This document shows, in pieces, positions 46,045 to 54,790 of a DNA stretch of 64,000 nt. The position numbers and the translations under genes were made by a program. The first letter of the stretch is position 1; every line of letters starts with the position of its first letter. Under the pieces are notes generated by a model, which searched no databases, was not told where the DNA came from, and saw only the letters and a program-made list of their open reading frames with translations. The DNA is from a virus: IMG/VR virus record IMGVR_UViG_3300042884_001120, positions 62,001-126,000 of that record; one strand, given 5' to 3'.

Positions 46045-47994
46045 CTATTCTATTTCGCTGTGTAGTAAAAGTATAGCTGTTTTACGATCAACCGAATGTT
46101 TTTGAGATATCTCATCAACCTTAGTCATATTATCCGTAACCTTGACTGGGTTATTGATATAAGACGCGATGCTCTCATTCCATTTATCTGGAGTTTCATT
46201 TGTTGCAATGGTCTCAGCAACTTCTTTAATTATATTTTTTTGCTCTTTAGATAACTTATTTTTCTTATAAGACTTCTTGAGGGAGTCTTCGATACTGGAA
46301 ATAAGTGAATCAAATTTAACTAGATTCTCTGCTAATTTTTTTGCACTTAATTTTGACTGCTGTTTTTCTTCACTGCTTCCGCCAATTTTACCTATTCTGT
46401 TTGTAATTTTAGGCGTACCTGTACCCGCTGGTCTACCGGGCATATTATTGGCTACCTTAGATTTTTTTTCTTCTGGCTTACCACTAGAGCCAGTCTGTTG
46501 CACCTTATTTAGTAGTGGCTGATACAAGCCCTGATCTTGAAGTTCTACAAATTTTTTCTGAGACTCAATGCTCTCTTCGGGTAACGGAAGCCTACCAGTT
46601 TCAATTGCAGTTATTCCTTCCTCTGGAGTTAATGCCCCCAACTCAACAAGTCTTGTATATATACGAGTAAGATTTGCGTCATCTCTAAAATCCGAATCTG
46701 TAAATCTAGCAGTAGGTATAGATTTAAACCCTAATTTTTTACCAATATCTTTCATTTCTGGTACAAGAAATTGATTTAAAAACGCCTCTCTAGCATGTTT
46801 TAATCTGGACAAAAATACTTCTACCTTTGTGCTAGTATTCGAATATTTTTCATCACCAACTAGTACGTTATTTAGTCCGTATCTAATATCTCTATCAACA
46901 ACTTCATATTTTTTAGGATCTAGTATTTGACCAATTTCTGGTATGACAAATTTTATATTAGTAGTATAATCAGTTACTAAAATACGACCCACACTTTCAT
47001 TTTCGAAAATTTTTCTTAAATTTACTATCTGCTCTTTACTTGGCATTCCAACCTCGTCGTTACCCATTGTAACCAATAAGATGGCCTGTTGTACGGTTCG
47101 GCTAATTGCCATGTCAATATTTTTTAATTCCTGTTTCCAGTTAATATCCTCAAGAACGGGGAAACCCATTGGCACACTGAATGGCTCGTAGTCTTGTTTT
47201 TTATAAAAAACCGCCTTCACGCGACTAGGATCTAAATTAAACATTAGAAACTGATTTCCCTGATTCATTTTTCCACCCTGACGTATTTCTCCGAATTCTT
47301 TTATTTTTTGAGCTAATTCCTTATCCTCATCCGTTTGTGGATTAGTCATTACCTGTATTTCAAAATCATTTAATACTTTTACGTAACGCGGACTCACAAA
47401 AGATGCCGAACCAATAGATTGAATATCAGCTGGGTTTAATACTATATATCTTATAGGAATATCCTGATTTTGGGCAGCTAGAATTTCACTGATCTGCATC
47501 ATATCATCTTTACTGAACTCTGCATTTAATTTATACAAAAATACGTTTCCACTACGGAAAAACTCCCTGAAAAACATATCCTGTAATTTCCATAGGTTAA
47601 CTCTTTCACCCCAAGCTTTAAAAAATTTGAGTGATTGCGAGTTTCCACCAGTAAAATATATTGACGAACATGTAAAATCCGTCATTAAGTCAATTGTATT
47701 TCTAAAAATTGAAAAATTATAATAAGCCTTTTGACAAAGAATAATAGCATCACGAATACTTACTGTAGAAGTGTACTTGCCGAGACCACCACCATAAGCG
47801 AATGGTATAACACCACCTTCTATATTTGCATACTTATCAGTACGGGCAATAGTAGATGCCGCGTTTCTGCGAACGGTGGAACCCACTTCACCACGAGAAG
47901 AGGCCGCAATTTCTATATTTTTTTTATTACCATTACTGGAACCCTCGATTATCTGTGGTTCTGGAAAAGATAAATTTTTCGCCTTATTGCTCAT
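46045..47994 (-). CDS. Portal protein
   Basis: 649 aa, directly after the large terminase. Shows portal landmarks: RDAIILCQKAYYNFSIFRNTIDLM, RVKAVFYKKQDYEPFSVP, EDINWKQELKNIDMAISRTV and the clip/stem helices near 300-420 (KHAREAFLNQFLVPEM). The C-terminal 150 residues are low-complexity and charged, with a helical end. It forms the dodecameric DNA entry ring. A GGTGTAATTAATCTT motif and TATAAT lie upstream. Confidence 0.85.
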   Translation of the reverse strand: MSNKAKNLSFPEPQIIEGSSNGNKKNIEIAASSRGEVGSTVRRNAASTIARTDKYANIEGGVIPFAYGGGLGKYTSTVSIRDAIILCQKAYYNFSIFRNTIDLMTDFTCSSIYFTGGNSQSLKFFKAWGERVNLWKLQDMFFREFFRSGNVFLYKLNAEFSKDDMMQISEILAAQNQDIPIRYIVLNPADIQSIGSASFVSPRYVKVLNDFEIQVMTNPQTDEDKELAQKIKEFGEIRQGGKMNQGNQFLMFNLDPSRVKAVFYKKQDYEPFSVPMGFPVLEDINWKQELKNIDMAISRTVQQAILLVTMGNDEVGMPSKEQIVNLRKIFENESVGRILVTDYTTNIKFVIPEIGQILDPKKYEVVDRDIRYGLNNVLVGDEKYSNTSTKVEVFLSRLKHAREAFLNQFLVPEMKDIGKKLGFKSIPTARFTDSDFRDDANLTRIYTRLVELGALTPEEGITAIETGRLPLPEESIESQKKFVELQDQGLYQPLLNKVQQTGSSGKPEEKKSKVANNMPGRPAGTGTPKITNRIGKIGGSSEEKQQSKLSAKKLAENLVKFDSLISSIEDSLKKSYKKNKLSKEQKNIIKEVAETIATNETPDKWNESIASYINNPVKVTDNMTKVDEISQKHSVDRKTAILLLHSEIE

Positions 47995-48013
47995 ATTTTA
48001 TTATAAAGATTAA

Positions 48014-48020
48014 TTACACC
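48014..48020 (-). promoter_or_regulatory. GTGTAA late-promoter motif with TATAAT
   Basis: Minus strand GGTGTAATTAATCTT then TATAAT, 26 bases before the portal ATG at 47994. Confidence 0.6.
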
Positions 48021-48030
48021 AAAATCTGTT

Positions 48031-49932
48031 TTAAATCAGCACGGCTACAAATTCAGTGTTCTTTTTCTTATTATTTTCTGGAGATATCATATCAAAATAA
48101 CATTTTACAGCCCAATTACCTAACATTAGTGTTGTATAATTATCCTTTCTCGCACGATTAACGCTAGTTGACTTTCTTAAGTGCGAAGGTAGGTCAAAGC
48201 TTTGTGTTCCCCTAGAAGTGGTCGTAACTTCAACATTGGCACACTGGTCTTTTGTATCCTTAACAATAAAGTCTTGCTGTTCTATAAATTCTCTAACTGT
48301 TAATTTTTTTGTTTCATATTCATTATCAGCACGATCTCCAATACCCCTTGGATAAACATAATCCATTGGCAAATTCATAGTAAACATATTTTCTAAAATT
48401 TCAGGGTGATTACTAGCTCTAGATGCAAACCATATTTTTTTATGATCAATACAAGTCTGCAAATAAGAGTTGGCTCTACCTAAAAACGCTGACGTGAAAT
48501 ACTGCTTTACGCAAATCGCCCCAATATCTTTATTATATTGCCTAGCTGCCTCTTTTAACATTTTACTATAATCTTCATTTTCCGCATCGGAATCAAAATC
48601 TATAAACTTAATAGACCTGTTCATGTCTTTAAAATATTGAGAATTATTTACAGCATCAATAAAGGTATCTGCACCAGCATGGTCAATAATCATGAATGTT
48701 ATATTAAAATTCTTAAATATATAATATAAATACTTAATATGATCCTGTAAAGAACTGCCAGCCGCTTGATACCCATGAACAAGTATTCCCTGTTTCTTTT
48801 CCTCGTCTAGCTCAATAACGCTCATTGCAAAATAGTCAGAGCTTCTAGAAGAAGAGAAGTTAGGATCTATAGCAAGTATATACTTTTTATCAGCATCTCC
48901 AATAATTTTTGTAGTTGGATATTCACCATCTGGTATTGTACAGACATGCATTTTCTTTGGCGAAAAATAACTATCACCACCATCAATAAATCTTGCACAA
49001 TATTCTCGAAGGAATGAGTTGTGTGAACTGCCTCCATTTTTGGCTAATTGAATTGCAGCCTGATCTACCATGTGATTAGGTAATGCCTCATAACCTAACT
49101 GTGATATAAAGTACGTACCGGGTAATTCCCCTTCTTTTGCCTCTTGCTCTTCTGGATTTTCAATTAAATTCGCCCATTGCTCGTGTACCCTAAACAAATG
49201 CTCGAAAGTATAGCTAGCAGAACTAAGTGCTAGCATTTGAGAAGTGTTTTCAAAAATTTGTTTATTATCTGGATGCAATAAACCCTTTTTAATAAGTTCT
49301 TCTTCTAACTTTCTAGTTCTAATTCTATCACTAACATCTCTTGGTGAACTCAAGAACGGCATTAGCACGTTATCAATAATATCTGGAGGCAACAATAGAA
49401 ACTCGTCAAGAATAAGAACGTTTGCACGAATACCACGAATCTTTTCGCCAGTAAGCGGGATAGCAGTAATGCTACCACCATTGATTAGCCATTCGTATTG
49501 ATCATTACGTTTCATTTTGTCACCAAAACATTGTCTTGCCAACGATGCCTCTGGACTTGCTAAAAATTTCTCAATTTCATTAAACAGTCTTCTACTTGTA
49601 CGAAAGTTAATTGACGCGATTAATATTTTAGTACCGGGCTCGAAAATGCATTTTAGTACGCAGTAAACAGCTGCACTAAAACTTTTTGCGCAACCACGAC
49701 CCCAAACCAACATGCAATAATTACGATTAAAAAATGATTTTATCGTTAATTCCTGATAGGACTCTAAAGTAATGCCAAGTGCTAACTCAGTGGTAAAGCC
49801 CAAGTTATGGCGCATGAATTTAGCCAGTGACCGTCTAGCGTCTTCATCACTAAGCTCACCAGTAAGTTTTAATAACTCCTCGTTAACGTTAGTGGGATTT
49901 TTACTGCGTTGACTTCCTACTATTAAGCTCAT
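48031..49932 (-). CDS. terL: Terminase large subunit
   Basis: 633 aa. ATPase domain: Walker A GRGCAKS (residues 78-84) in LVWGRGCAKSFSAAVY, Walker B VLILDEF (near 165), coupling motif LALSSASYTF. RNase H-like nuclease: first Asp in ILAIDPNFSSSRSSDY (near 345), then MIIDHAGADTF with a second acid. It cuts and drives DNA into proheads. Adjoins the portal and an upstream candidate small subunit operon. Its ATG overlaps the ERCC4 gene stop (ATGA). Confidence 0.93.
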   Translation of the reverse strand: MSLIVGSQRSKNPTNVNEELLKLTGELSDEDARRSLAKFMRHNLGFTTELALGITLESYQELTIKSFFNRNYCMLVWGRGCAKSFSAAVYCVLKCIFEPGTKILIASINFRTSRRLFNEIEKFLASPEASLARQCFGDKMKRNDQYEWLINGGSITAIPLTGEKIRGIRANVLILDEFLLLPPDIIDNVLMPFLSSPRDVSDRIRTRKLEEELIKKGLLHPDNKQIFENTSQMLALSSASYTFEHLFRVHEQWANLIENPEEQEAKEGELPGTYFISQLGYEALPNHMVDQAAIQLAKNGGSSHNSFLREYCARFIDGGDSYFSPKKMHVCTIPDGEYPTTKIIGDADKKYILAIDPNFSSSRSSDYFAMSVIELDEEKKQGILVHGYQAAGSSLQDHIKYLYYIFKNFNITFMIIDHAGADTFIDAVNNSQYFKDMNRSIKFIDFDSDAENEDYSKMLKEAARQYNKDIGAICVKQYFTSAFLGRANSYLQTCIDHKKIWFASRASNHPEILENMFTMNLPMDYVYPRGIGDRADNEYETKKLTVREFIEQQDFIVKDTKDQCANVEVTTTSRGTQSFDLPSHLRKSTSVNRARKDNYTTLMLGNWAVKCYFDMISPENNKKKNTEFVAVLI

Positions 49933-50867
49933 AGCTTTACCTCGTTATCAAATAGATATTGTAAATCAGTAGTTTTAGCTTTTTCTTTCATATCTAAAAT
50001 GTATAATACTTTTTTTGTTAAATCTGCCCTGCCATCACAAAAGACAAACTGAACATTATCAAATTGTCTACATATTTTTCTCATATGGTGCATTATATAG
50101 TCACCACTGCACATTCCGAAAGTTCTTTTGCAATAAAGCGCAGTATTTAGAGGTGATTCAATTAAAACTACTATATAAATCCCAAGTTTTTTAGCTCTTT
50201 CTATTTCCCTAACAAACCTATCAAACCCACCACTTAATGTAGAGAAGAAGTCACTTATACTTTTTCTCTCTATAACTAAACTATCATCTTTATGTACAGC
50301 GTAATCCCCACATTCTAATTTGGAAGAAATTATTTTTAAATCATTAAACTGTAAGGGTTTTTGCTCTCTAGTATCTACAACCATTTGATCTAATGATATG
50401 TTATTTAAGTCTTTTATAGTATGTTTTTCTTTATAATTAAAATTACATTTTAATTTCAATGAACTAGCTATGTCACAAAAAGATTTTCCACAAAACTCAT
50501 GAAATGTTTCAATAGATGGCAAACAAGCTATTGTTTTTATTTGCGACTGACTTGGAATACAGTCTAATCCCTTAACTAAACAATAATCAGTAAGTTTAGA
50601 TATTAAATAATTGCACGAAGATTCTAAATCAGACTCTTTTAGCCATTTTTTTAAATTTCTTTTATTGATAAAATCATTTAAATAGTATTGTTCAAAGGAT
50701 TTATATTCTATTTTTTGCGCATCAAGGAAATCTGATTTTGGGTAGTACTGTGTAAAGTATTTTTTTGCAGTAATTTTGTGTATTTTTACGTGCTTTACAA
50801 TTTCATCCCCATTTTCAAAATTCTTATTGCAAATTTTGCACTGTAAGTATATAGAATATTTATTCAT
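49929..50867 (-). CDS. ERCC4-type nuclease with N-terminal C2H2 zinc finger
   Basis: 312 aa. N-terminus has a C2H2 finger: CKICNKNF with H25 and H29 (HVKIHK). The catalytic half carries the XPF/Mus81-type motif: MVVDTREQKPL (Asp-Thr-Arg-Glu), GDYAV, then VIERKSISDFFSTLSGGFDRF (E-R-K-x3-D) and a following basic helix. Probably a structure-specific endonuclease that processes branched phage DNA before packaging, as the T4 gp49 resolvase does with a different fold. Location next to the terminase supports this. No helix-hairpin-helix partner domain is seen. Confidence 0.8.
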   Translation of the reverse strand: MNKYSIYLQCKICNKNFENGDEIVKHVKIHKITAKKYFTQYYPKSDFLDAQKIEYKSFEQYYLNDFINKRNLKKWLKESDLESSCNYLISKLTDYCLVKGLDCIPSQSQIKTIACLPSIETFHEFCGKSFCDIASSLKLKCNFNYKEKHTIKDLNNISLDQMVVDTREQKPLQFNDLKIISSKLECGDYAVHKDDSLVIERKSISDFFSTLSGGFDRFVREIERAKKLGIYIVVLIESPLNTALYCKRTFGMCSGDYIMHHMRKICRQFDNVQFVFCDGRADLTKKVLYILDMKEKAKTTDLQYLFDNEVKL

Positions 50868-50872
50868 AATTG

Positions 50873-51991
50873 TTATCCATTAACCATGTCATTTATATCT
50901 ATTCCACGAATAACCGCCTTTAATTCGTCCATGGAAGATAATCTCGCAGCCTCCTGCTTTAAGTTTTCTTTTTGGGCTTCAGCTAGTAATATAATACCCT
51001 TTCTTCTTTCCTCGTCTTTCCATGCTTGTACTAAATTTAAAATACTCGCATTCTCATCTTTACGCTGCTGTAGGCGTTTAGACCTATCATCAACAAGGGA
51101 TTTATACAATTTTTGCTGTCGAGATCTACATTGGTTATATTCTGTATGTAGATTATTTATAGCGTCATTAAGTTGCATTTTAATATTTCTACCCTCGCCA
51201 TCTCCACTACTATTTCTTAACATCTCTCTCAACTCTTCTACTTGCTGTAAAACACTTGCGGCAGTAACTACTTCAGTACATAGAACAATAAACTGATCCA
51301 ACTCTTCCTGACTAAGCGCTTCCTTGTCATACGTATATCTTATGAAAGCATCTTCAAATAACTGCCGATCTCCAGAAGTTTTATATGTATTTATCTGATA
51401 ACAAAAACTAAAAGTATTTAAATATCTTTGTAGTACGTCAATTTGTTTTAACTGCGATGCTTTTAAAACGTCGAGTGACCAACCTAAATTTAAATATTTA
51501 TTTATTCTAAATAGAACCTGATCTTGCCTTCTGGGTGGGAAATAAGCACCCACTGGGGTTTGCGCATCCCTATCGGGGTTATAATTAATAGTTTCCAGAT
51601 GTTCTGGATCTTGCTTTTGTAAAGACTGTATATAAGCATTGACCTCCCTACATTCAAGAGTTACATGTGTTAACCTGTCATTAGTAAATAGTGTTTTTGC
51701 TAATTCAACATAATGCTGATCTTTATAATTATTTTTAATAAATTCCTTTTGCTCGTCCGTTAATTCAACCCTCTCTCTTTGGGTAACTGACTTGTTTTTA
51801 TAAGTAATTTTATTATCAAGTAAAAATTTCTTTACATTCCGCCCTTCCTTACTTCTACTATCAATAGAATCGTCCTGATATGCATATGCAGTTAACTCAG
51901 TAATTGTTGCATCTGGGTTTTTGGCCACCAATTCTCTTATCCTCTGTTTTTGCTCTGGCAGTAAATCTGCATCAGTTATCTCTTCGCTCAT
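50873..51991 (-). CDS. Putative terminase small subunit or packaging partner
   Basis: 372 aa, mostly helical. The N-terminal region has helix-turn-helix-like helices (DADLLPEQKQRIRELVAKN, ATITELTAYAYQ), a central helical block, and a long charged C-terminal coiled coil (QCRSRQQKLYKSLVDDRSKRLQQRKDE). DNA-binding start and coiled-coil end fit a packaging initiator, but it is longer than usual small subunits. Lies upstream of the nuclease and large terminase in one transcription unit. Confidence 0.5.
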   Translation of the reverse strand: MSEEITDADLLPEQKQRIRELVAKNPDATITELTAYAYQDDSIDSRSKEGRNVKKFLLDNKITYKNKSVTQRERVELTDEQKEFIKNNYKDQHYVELAKTLFTNDRLTHVTLECREVNAYIQSLQKQDPEHLETINYNPDRDAQTPVGAYFPPRRQDQVLFRINKYLNLGWSLDVLKASQLKQIDVLQRYLNTFSFCYQINTYKTSGDRQLFEDAFIRYTYDKEALSQEELDQFIVLCTEVVTAASVLQQVEELREMLRNSSGDGEGRNIKMQLNDAINNLHTEYNQCRSRQQKLYKSLVDDRSKRLQQRKDENASILNLVQAWKDEERRKGIILLAEAQKENLKQEAARLSSMDELKAVIRGIDINDMVNG

Positions 51992-52680
51992 AGTATTTCC
52001 TTTGCAAGTTCTCTAGCTTTTTGTAAAACTTTAGATTTAATTTTACTTATTTGTCTATAAGCTGGCCTGCCATCTTTATAACTTAATTTATATCCCATTT
52101 TTTTTGCTATAGCGGCCTCCTCTAAGTGCTGTAAAAACATTAAATCATATAATTTCCATTCAATATTCGACAAGTTTTTTTTCATTATATCGTTAAATGA
52201 TGGAATCATTCCTTCGATATCTATATAAGATTCCTTGCTTTCTATAAGAGACTCTAAATTTGTTTCTGGATTTTGTGTGTTTGGAGTATGTATGCTTACT
52301 GGAAATTTTATATCATAAGCATTCTTTTTTGTTTTTTCCCATTTAGAATAAGATTTACAAGAATTGTTCTGTGTGCCGTATACCGAGCAATTATGGTCTC
52401 CGGTATTGTATGGACATTTTAAACATGGTCGTGAAAAATTTGAATAATGATTTCTTAACATGTTCGTAATCTGATGGTTAATTACTTGATTTAACCAAGG
52501 TCTTAATGGCCTTACGTCATCCCATTTATCCCATTTATTATAAATATGAATCCTAAGCCTCTGTGATACATCTTGAAAATCCATCCAAGCAATAGCAGTT
52601 AAGTGCCAGCGATTTTTACGTTTACTAATTTCTTCGTCAATAATATCAATACTATCTTCAAATGAAGGCTTTATTGTCAT
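51988..52680 (-). CDS. Sigma-like factor with internal Cys4 zinc-binding insert
   Basis: 230 aa. Residues about 24-80 match sigma region 2 (RWHLTAIAWMDFQDV, RLRIHIYNKWDKW, RPLRPWLNQVINHQITNMLR). After it comes an insert with Cys86, Cys89, Cys98 and Cys108 (CLKCP, NCSVYG, CKSY) able to hold zinc. A helix-turn-helix lies near the C-terminus (AAIAKKMGYKLSYKDGRPAYRQISKIK). This is the T4 gp55-like arrangement of a phage late sigma with an unusual zinc insert. Co-transcribed with the terminase genes. One of the two candidates to read the GTGTAA motif. Confidence 0.65.
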   Translation of the reverse strand: MTIKPSFEDSIDIIDEEISKRKNRWHLTAIAWMDFQDVSQRLRIHIYNKWDKWDDVRPLRPWLNQVINHQITNMLRNHYSNFSRPCLKCPYNTGDHNCSVYGTQNNSCKSYSKWEKTKKNAYDIKFPVSIHTPNTQNPETNLESLIESKESYIDIEGMIPSFNDIMKKNLSNIEWKLYDLMFLQHLEEAAIAKKMGYKLSYKDGRPAYRQISKIKSKVLQKARELAKEIL

Positions 52681-52691
52681 AATAAATTATT

Positions 52692-53231
52692 TTAAGCCTG
52701 TCCGTTATTACCACGAAGTGAACCCGCCTCTTTTTGAAAATCACTCAGAACATCATCAGCTGTCCTATTATGAATCGGGGCATTATCATTAAATGAGTCA
52801 CTTGATGGTTTATAATTATTTACGTAACCATTTGTTAATAAATTCTCGAAAGAAATTCCCTCGGCCCTTCGTGCTTCAACTTTAAATTGTGGCTTTATGT
52901 ATTTAAATTTACTAGTATCAAAATCTTCAGAATCTATATATTCAATATCATCACTAGCGAACTGTTGCTCACTTGAAGTATCTTCGGATAAAATGTTTAC
53001 CCTATATTGTGGTGGCATGATCTTTTCAAGAGTAGCATTTATACGCTCATTCTGCTCTTGGCTCAATGGCTTGGCTTCTGCTAGGGACGCAGAGTTAGAC
53101 GGGAAGAGTTTTTTTAAATTATCGGACACATTTGGTTTGGTCGCAAAGCTAACACCACATTCCGAACAAAATTTTGGCATGTTTAAATTATATATAGTGG
53201 GCTTACCACACGAGGAGCAGAAATATTTCAT
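52692..53231 (-). CDS. Zinc-ribbon protein
   Basis: 179 aa. N-terminal zinc ribbon (YFCSSCGKP, then KFCSECGVSF: two CxxC pairs 15 residues apart), followed by an acidic, low-complexity chain. First gene of the packaging/transcription unit, and just upstream of the sigma-like factor. May be a transcription cofactor, a guess based on neighbours. Confidence 0.6.
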   Translation of the reverse strand: MKYFCSSCGKPTIYNLNMPKFCSECGVSFATKPNVSDNLKKLFPSNSASLAEAKPLSQEQNERINATLEKIMPPQYRVNILSEDTSSEQQFASDDIEYIDSEDFDTSKFKYIKPQFKVEARRAEGISFENLLTNGYVNNYKPSSDSFNDNAPIHNRTADDVLSDFQKEAGSLRGNNGQA

Positions 53232-53249
53232 ACACTTATTATCAAATAA

Positions 53250-53256
53250 TTACACA
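53250..53256 (-). promoter_or_regulatory. GTGTAA late-promoter motif
   Basis: Minus strand TGTGTAATTATTTGATAATA, 25 bases before the ATG at 53231. Confidence 0.55.
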
Positions 53257-53301
53257 TAAAATTCTAAATTCTCTTTTGAATGGCCTTTTGGTAATATTCA
53301 C

Positions 53302-53308
53302 AGTGTAA
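53302..53308 (+). promoter_or_regulatory. GTGTAA late-promoter motif on plus strand
   Basis: Plus strand AGTGTAATATTATATTA directly precedes the ATG at 53319 (17 bases); the only plus-strand copy, and in front of the only plus-strand gene here. Confidence 0.6.
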
Positions 53309-53318
53309 TATTATATTA

Positions 53319-53909
53319 ATGCTTTCGTTAACTAGTTCGGATATTTTTAAAACAATACAAAACGATTTGGCTGAAAATGATGGTAAAATTTTTATACAAA
53401 AAGGCAAGTATTGCGCTGGTCATAGCAAGTGCGAAGGAATCTTTTACTTTAATAGTAAAGAACAACCTATAATAAAAGTAGCAACTGGCGGCAAAACACA
53501 AGAAGAATGGGTTGGCGTATTAATTCATGAGTACTGTCATTTTTTACAATGGCATGAGAATAGTAAAATTTGGGAAGAGTTTGATAACCAAGACTTTACG
53601 TTTGAAAATGTTATAAGTAATCCCAAAAAATTTAAGAAAGAGATTTTAGTTTTATTGAAATTAGAATTAGACTGTGAAAAACGTGCGGTTAAAATAATAA
53701 AAAATAATAAACTATTTTGTACTAAAGAGTACGCCAAATTTGCTAACGCGATTCTCTATAAATATGGTTATTTATATGTAAATAACATTTGGCCGAATTC
53801 TGGCGCTAAATATAGAGCAATAGCAGATCACTGCCCAAATGTTCTATTAAAATCGCATCTTAACTATATAGAAATACCTAATTCTATAAGTACACTATAC
53901 TCAAGTTAA
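53319..53909 (+). CDS. HExxH metallopeptidase-like protein
   Basis: 196 aa. Zinc-binding HExxH at His70-Glu71-His74 within VGVLIHEYCHFLQW, with candidate third ligands Glu116 or Glu120 in LELDCEKRAV further on, as in gluzincin/SprT-like or IrrE-like peptidases. There is no signal peptide, so it acts in the cytoplasm, perhaps on virion or host proteins. It is the only plus-strand gene in this stretch, ends next to the stop of phoH in convergent orientation, and has its own GTGTAA motif. Confidence 0.6.
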   Translation: MLSLTSSDIFKTIQNDLAENDGKIFIQKGKYCAGHSKCEGIFYFNSKEQPIIKVATGGKTQEEWVGVLIHEYCHFLQWHENSKIWEEFDNQDFTFENVISNPKKFKKEILVLLKLELDCEKRAVKIIKNNKLFCTKEYAKFANAILYKYGYLYVNNIWPNSGAKYRAIADHCPNVLLKSHLNYIEIPNSISTLYSS

Positions 53910-53910
53910 C

Positions 53911-54645
53911 TTATCCGCCCCGTCTAAGGCTCTCAAAGCTTTCAATAACATAGGAAAGAATTTCAGATCTTACAATATCTTCTTTTCCAAATTGGAAAGT
54001 ATGTATACCATGTTGTTTTGATACATCATTATCAAACAGATTATAAACACGGTTAAAACCGCTGTTTTTAATATCTGATTGTTGATCATCACCAAGGATG
54101 TATAGATTTGAAAAATTAGCCATACGGCTCATTACGAGTAGGAAGTCTTCCACGCGGCAGTTCTGGGCTTCGTCCATGATAAATGCGGCGTTTGCAATAT
54201 TTAAACCACGTAGGAACCCTAGTGGTAAACCTATAAAACGATTGTCATTACTTAATGCCCTGACTTGTGGTTCTGGTAATAGCTCATTTAATTTGTCCAT
54301 TAATGGCTGTATGTATGGACTCATTTTTTCATCTGTTGTTCCCTTTATATATCCGATACCATGAATTGAACTCTCAACAGGTACTCTGCTATAATAAATT
54401 TCTGATATCTTTTTTTCCTTTATTTTTTTCAGGGCCATGTATGTGGCAAGTAATGTTTTGGATGTTCCAGCGACACCCTTGATTATGATAACCCTTGTAT
54501 TTTTATCATTTGCTAGTTCAAAAAACTGCTTTTGTTTATCAGTCCAAGGTAATTCTCTTAAACTTAAATCAATACTTACTTTTGTTCTTTTCTTGTCAAC
54601 ATAGGGAGAAGTATCTTTTTTGCTTTTATCTGTTTTATTTTTCAT
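53911..54645 (-). CDS. phoH: PhoH-like P-loop ATPase
   Basis: 244 aa. Walker A GVAGTSKT at 57-64 (VIIIKGVAGTSKTLLATYMAL), Walker B IMDEAQN near 160, and LGDDQQSDIKNSGF further on are classic PhoH motifs. A C-terminal KH/PIN extension is missing, as in phage forms. An RNA helicase-like role has been proposed in bacteria; in phages the role is not settled. Convergent with the peptidase gene and separated from it by one base. Confidence 0.9.
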   Translation of the reverse strand: MKNKTDKSKKDTSPYVDKKRTKVSIDLSLRELPWTDKQKQFFELANDKNTRVIIIKGVAGTSKTLLATYMALKKIKEKKISEIYYSRVPVESSIHGIGYIKGTTDEKMSPYIQPLMDKLNELLPEPQVRALSNDNRFIGLPLGFLRGLNIANAAFIMDEAQNCRVEDFLLVMSRMANFSNLYILGDDQQSDIKNSGFNRVYNLFDNDVSKQHGIHTFQFGKEDIVRSEILSYVIESFESLRRGG

Positions 54646-54772
54646 AAAAATTTTTGTAGGAACAAATTCTCGAACGTGAGAATTTATGGGGCGAAGTTTT
54701 GAAAAAGTGTCTGAAGACAGTTTGGGCCACTTGAAAATCTATTCCCGAACTATGGGAGGCCAATATATTCAC
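54635..54772 (-). CDS. Possible 45-aa protein behind a GTGTAA motif
   Basis: Open frame from GTG at 54772 to TAA at 54635 (starts NILASHSSGIDF, ends SYKNFYEK), overlapping the phoH start by 11 bases. It has no ATG, but a GTGTAA motif (AGTGTAATATATATAGTA) ends exactly at the GTG, with the same 18-base spacing as at 58547. Contains a 22-bp inverted repeat (AAATTCTC/GAGAATTT at 54664-54685). May be a leader or regulatory peptide, or chance. Confidence 0.3.
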   Translation of the reverse strand: MNILASHSSGIDFQVAQTVFRHFFKTSPHKFSRSRICSYKNFYEK

Positions 54773-54783
54773 TACTATATATA

Positions 54784-54790
54784 TTACACT
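54784..54790 (-). promoter_or_regulatory. GTGTAA late-promoter motif
   Basis: Minus strand AGTGTAATATATATAGTA, inside the stop end of the phosphoesterase gene, 18 bases before the GTG at 54772 and 145 before phoH. Confidence 0.5.

Noticed and set aside
54664-54685. Fourth copy of the GA-apex hairpin
   Set aside because: CGAACGTGAG resembles the others, but the stable pairing register gives a plain eight-base stem with a six-base loop.
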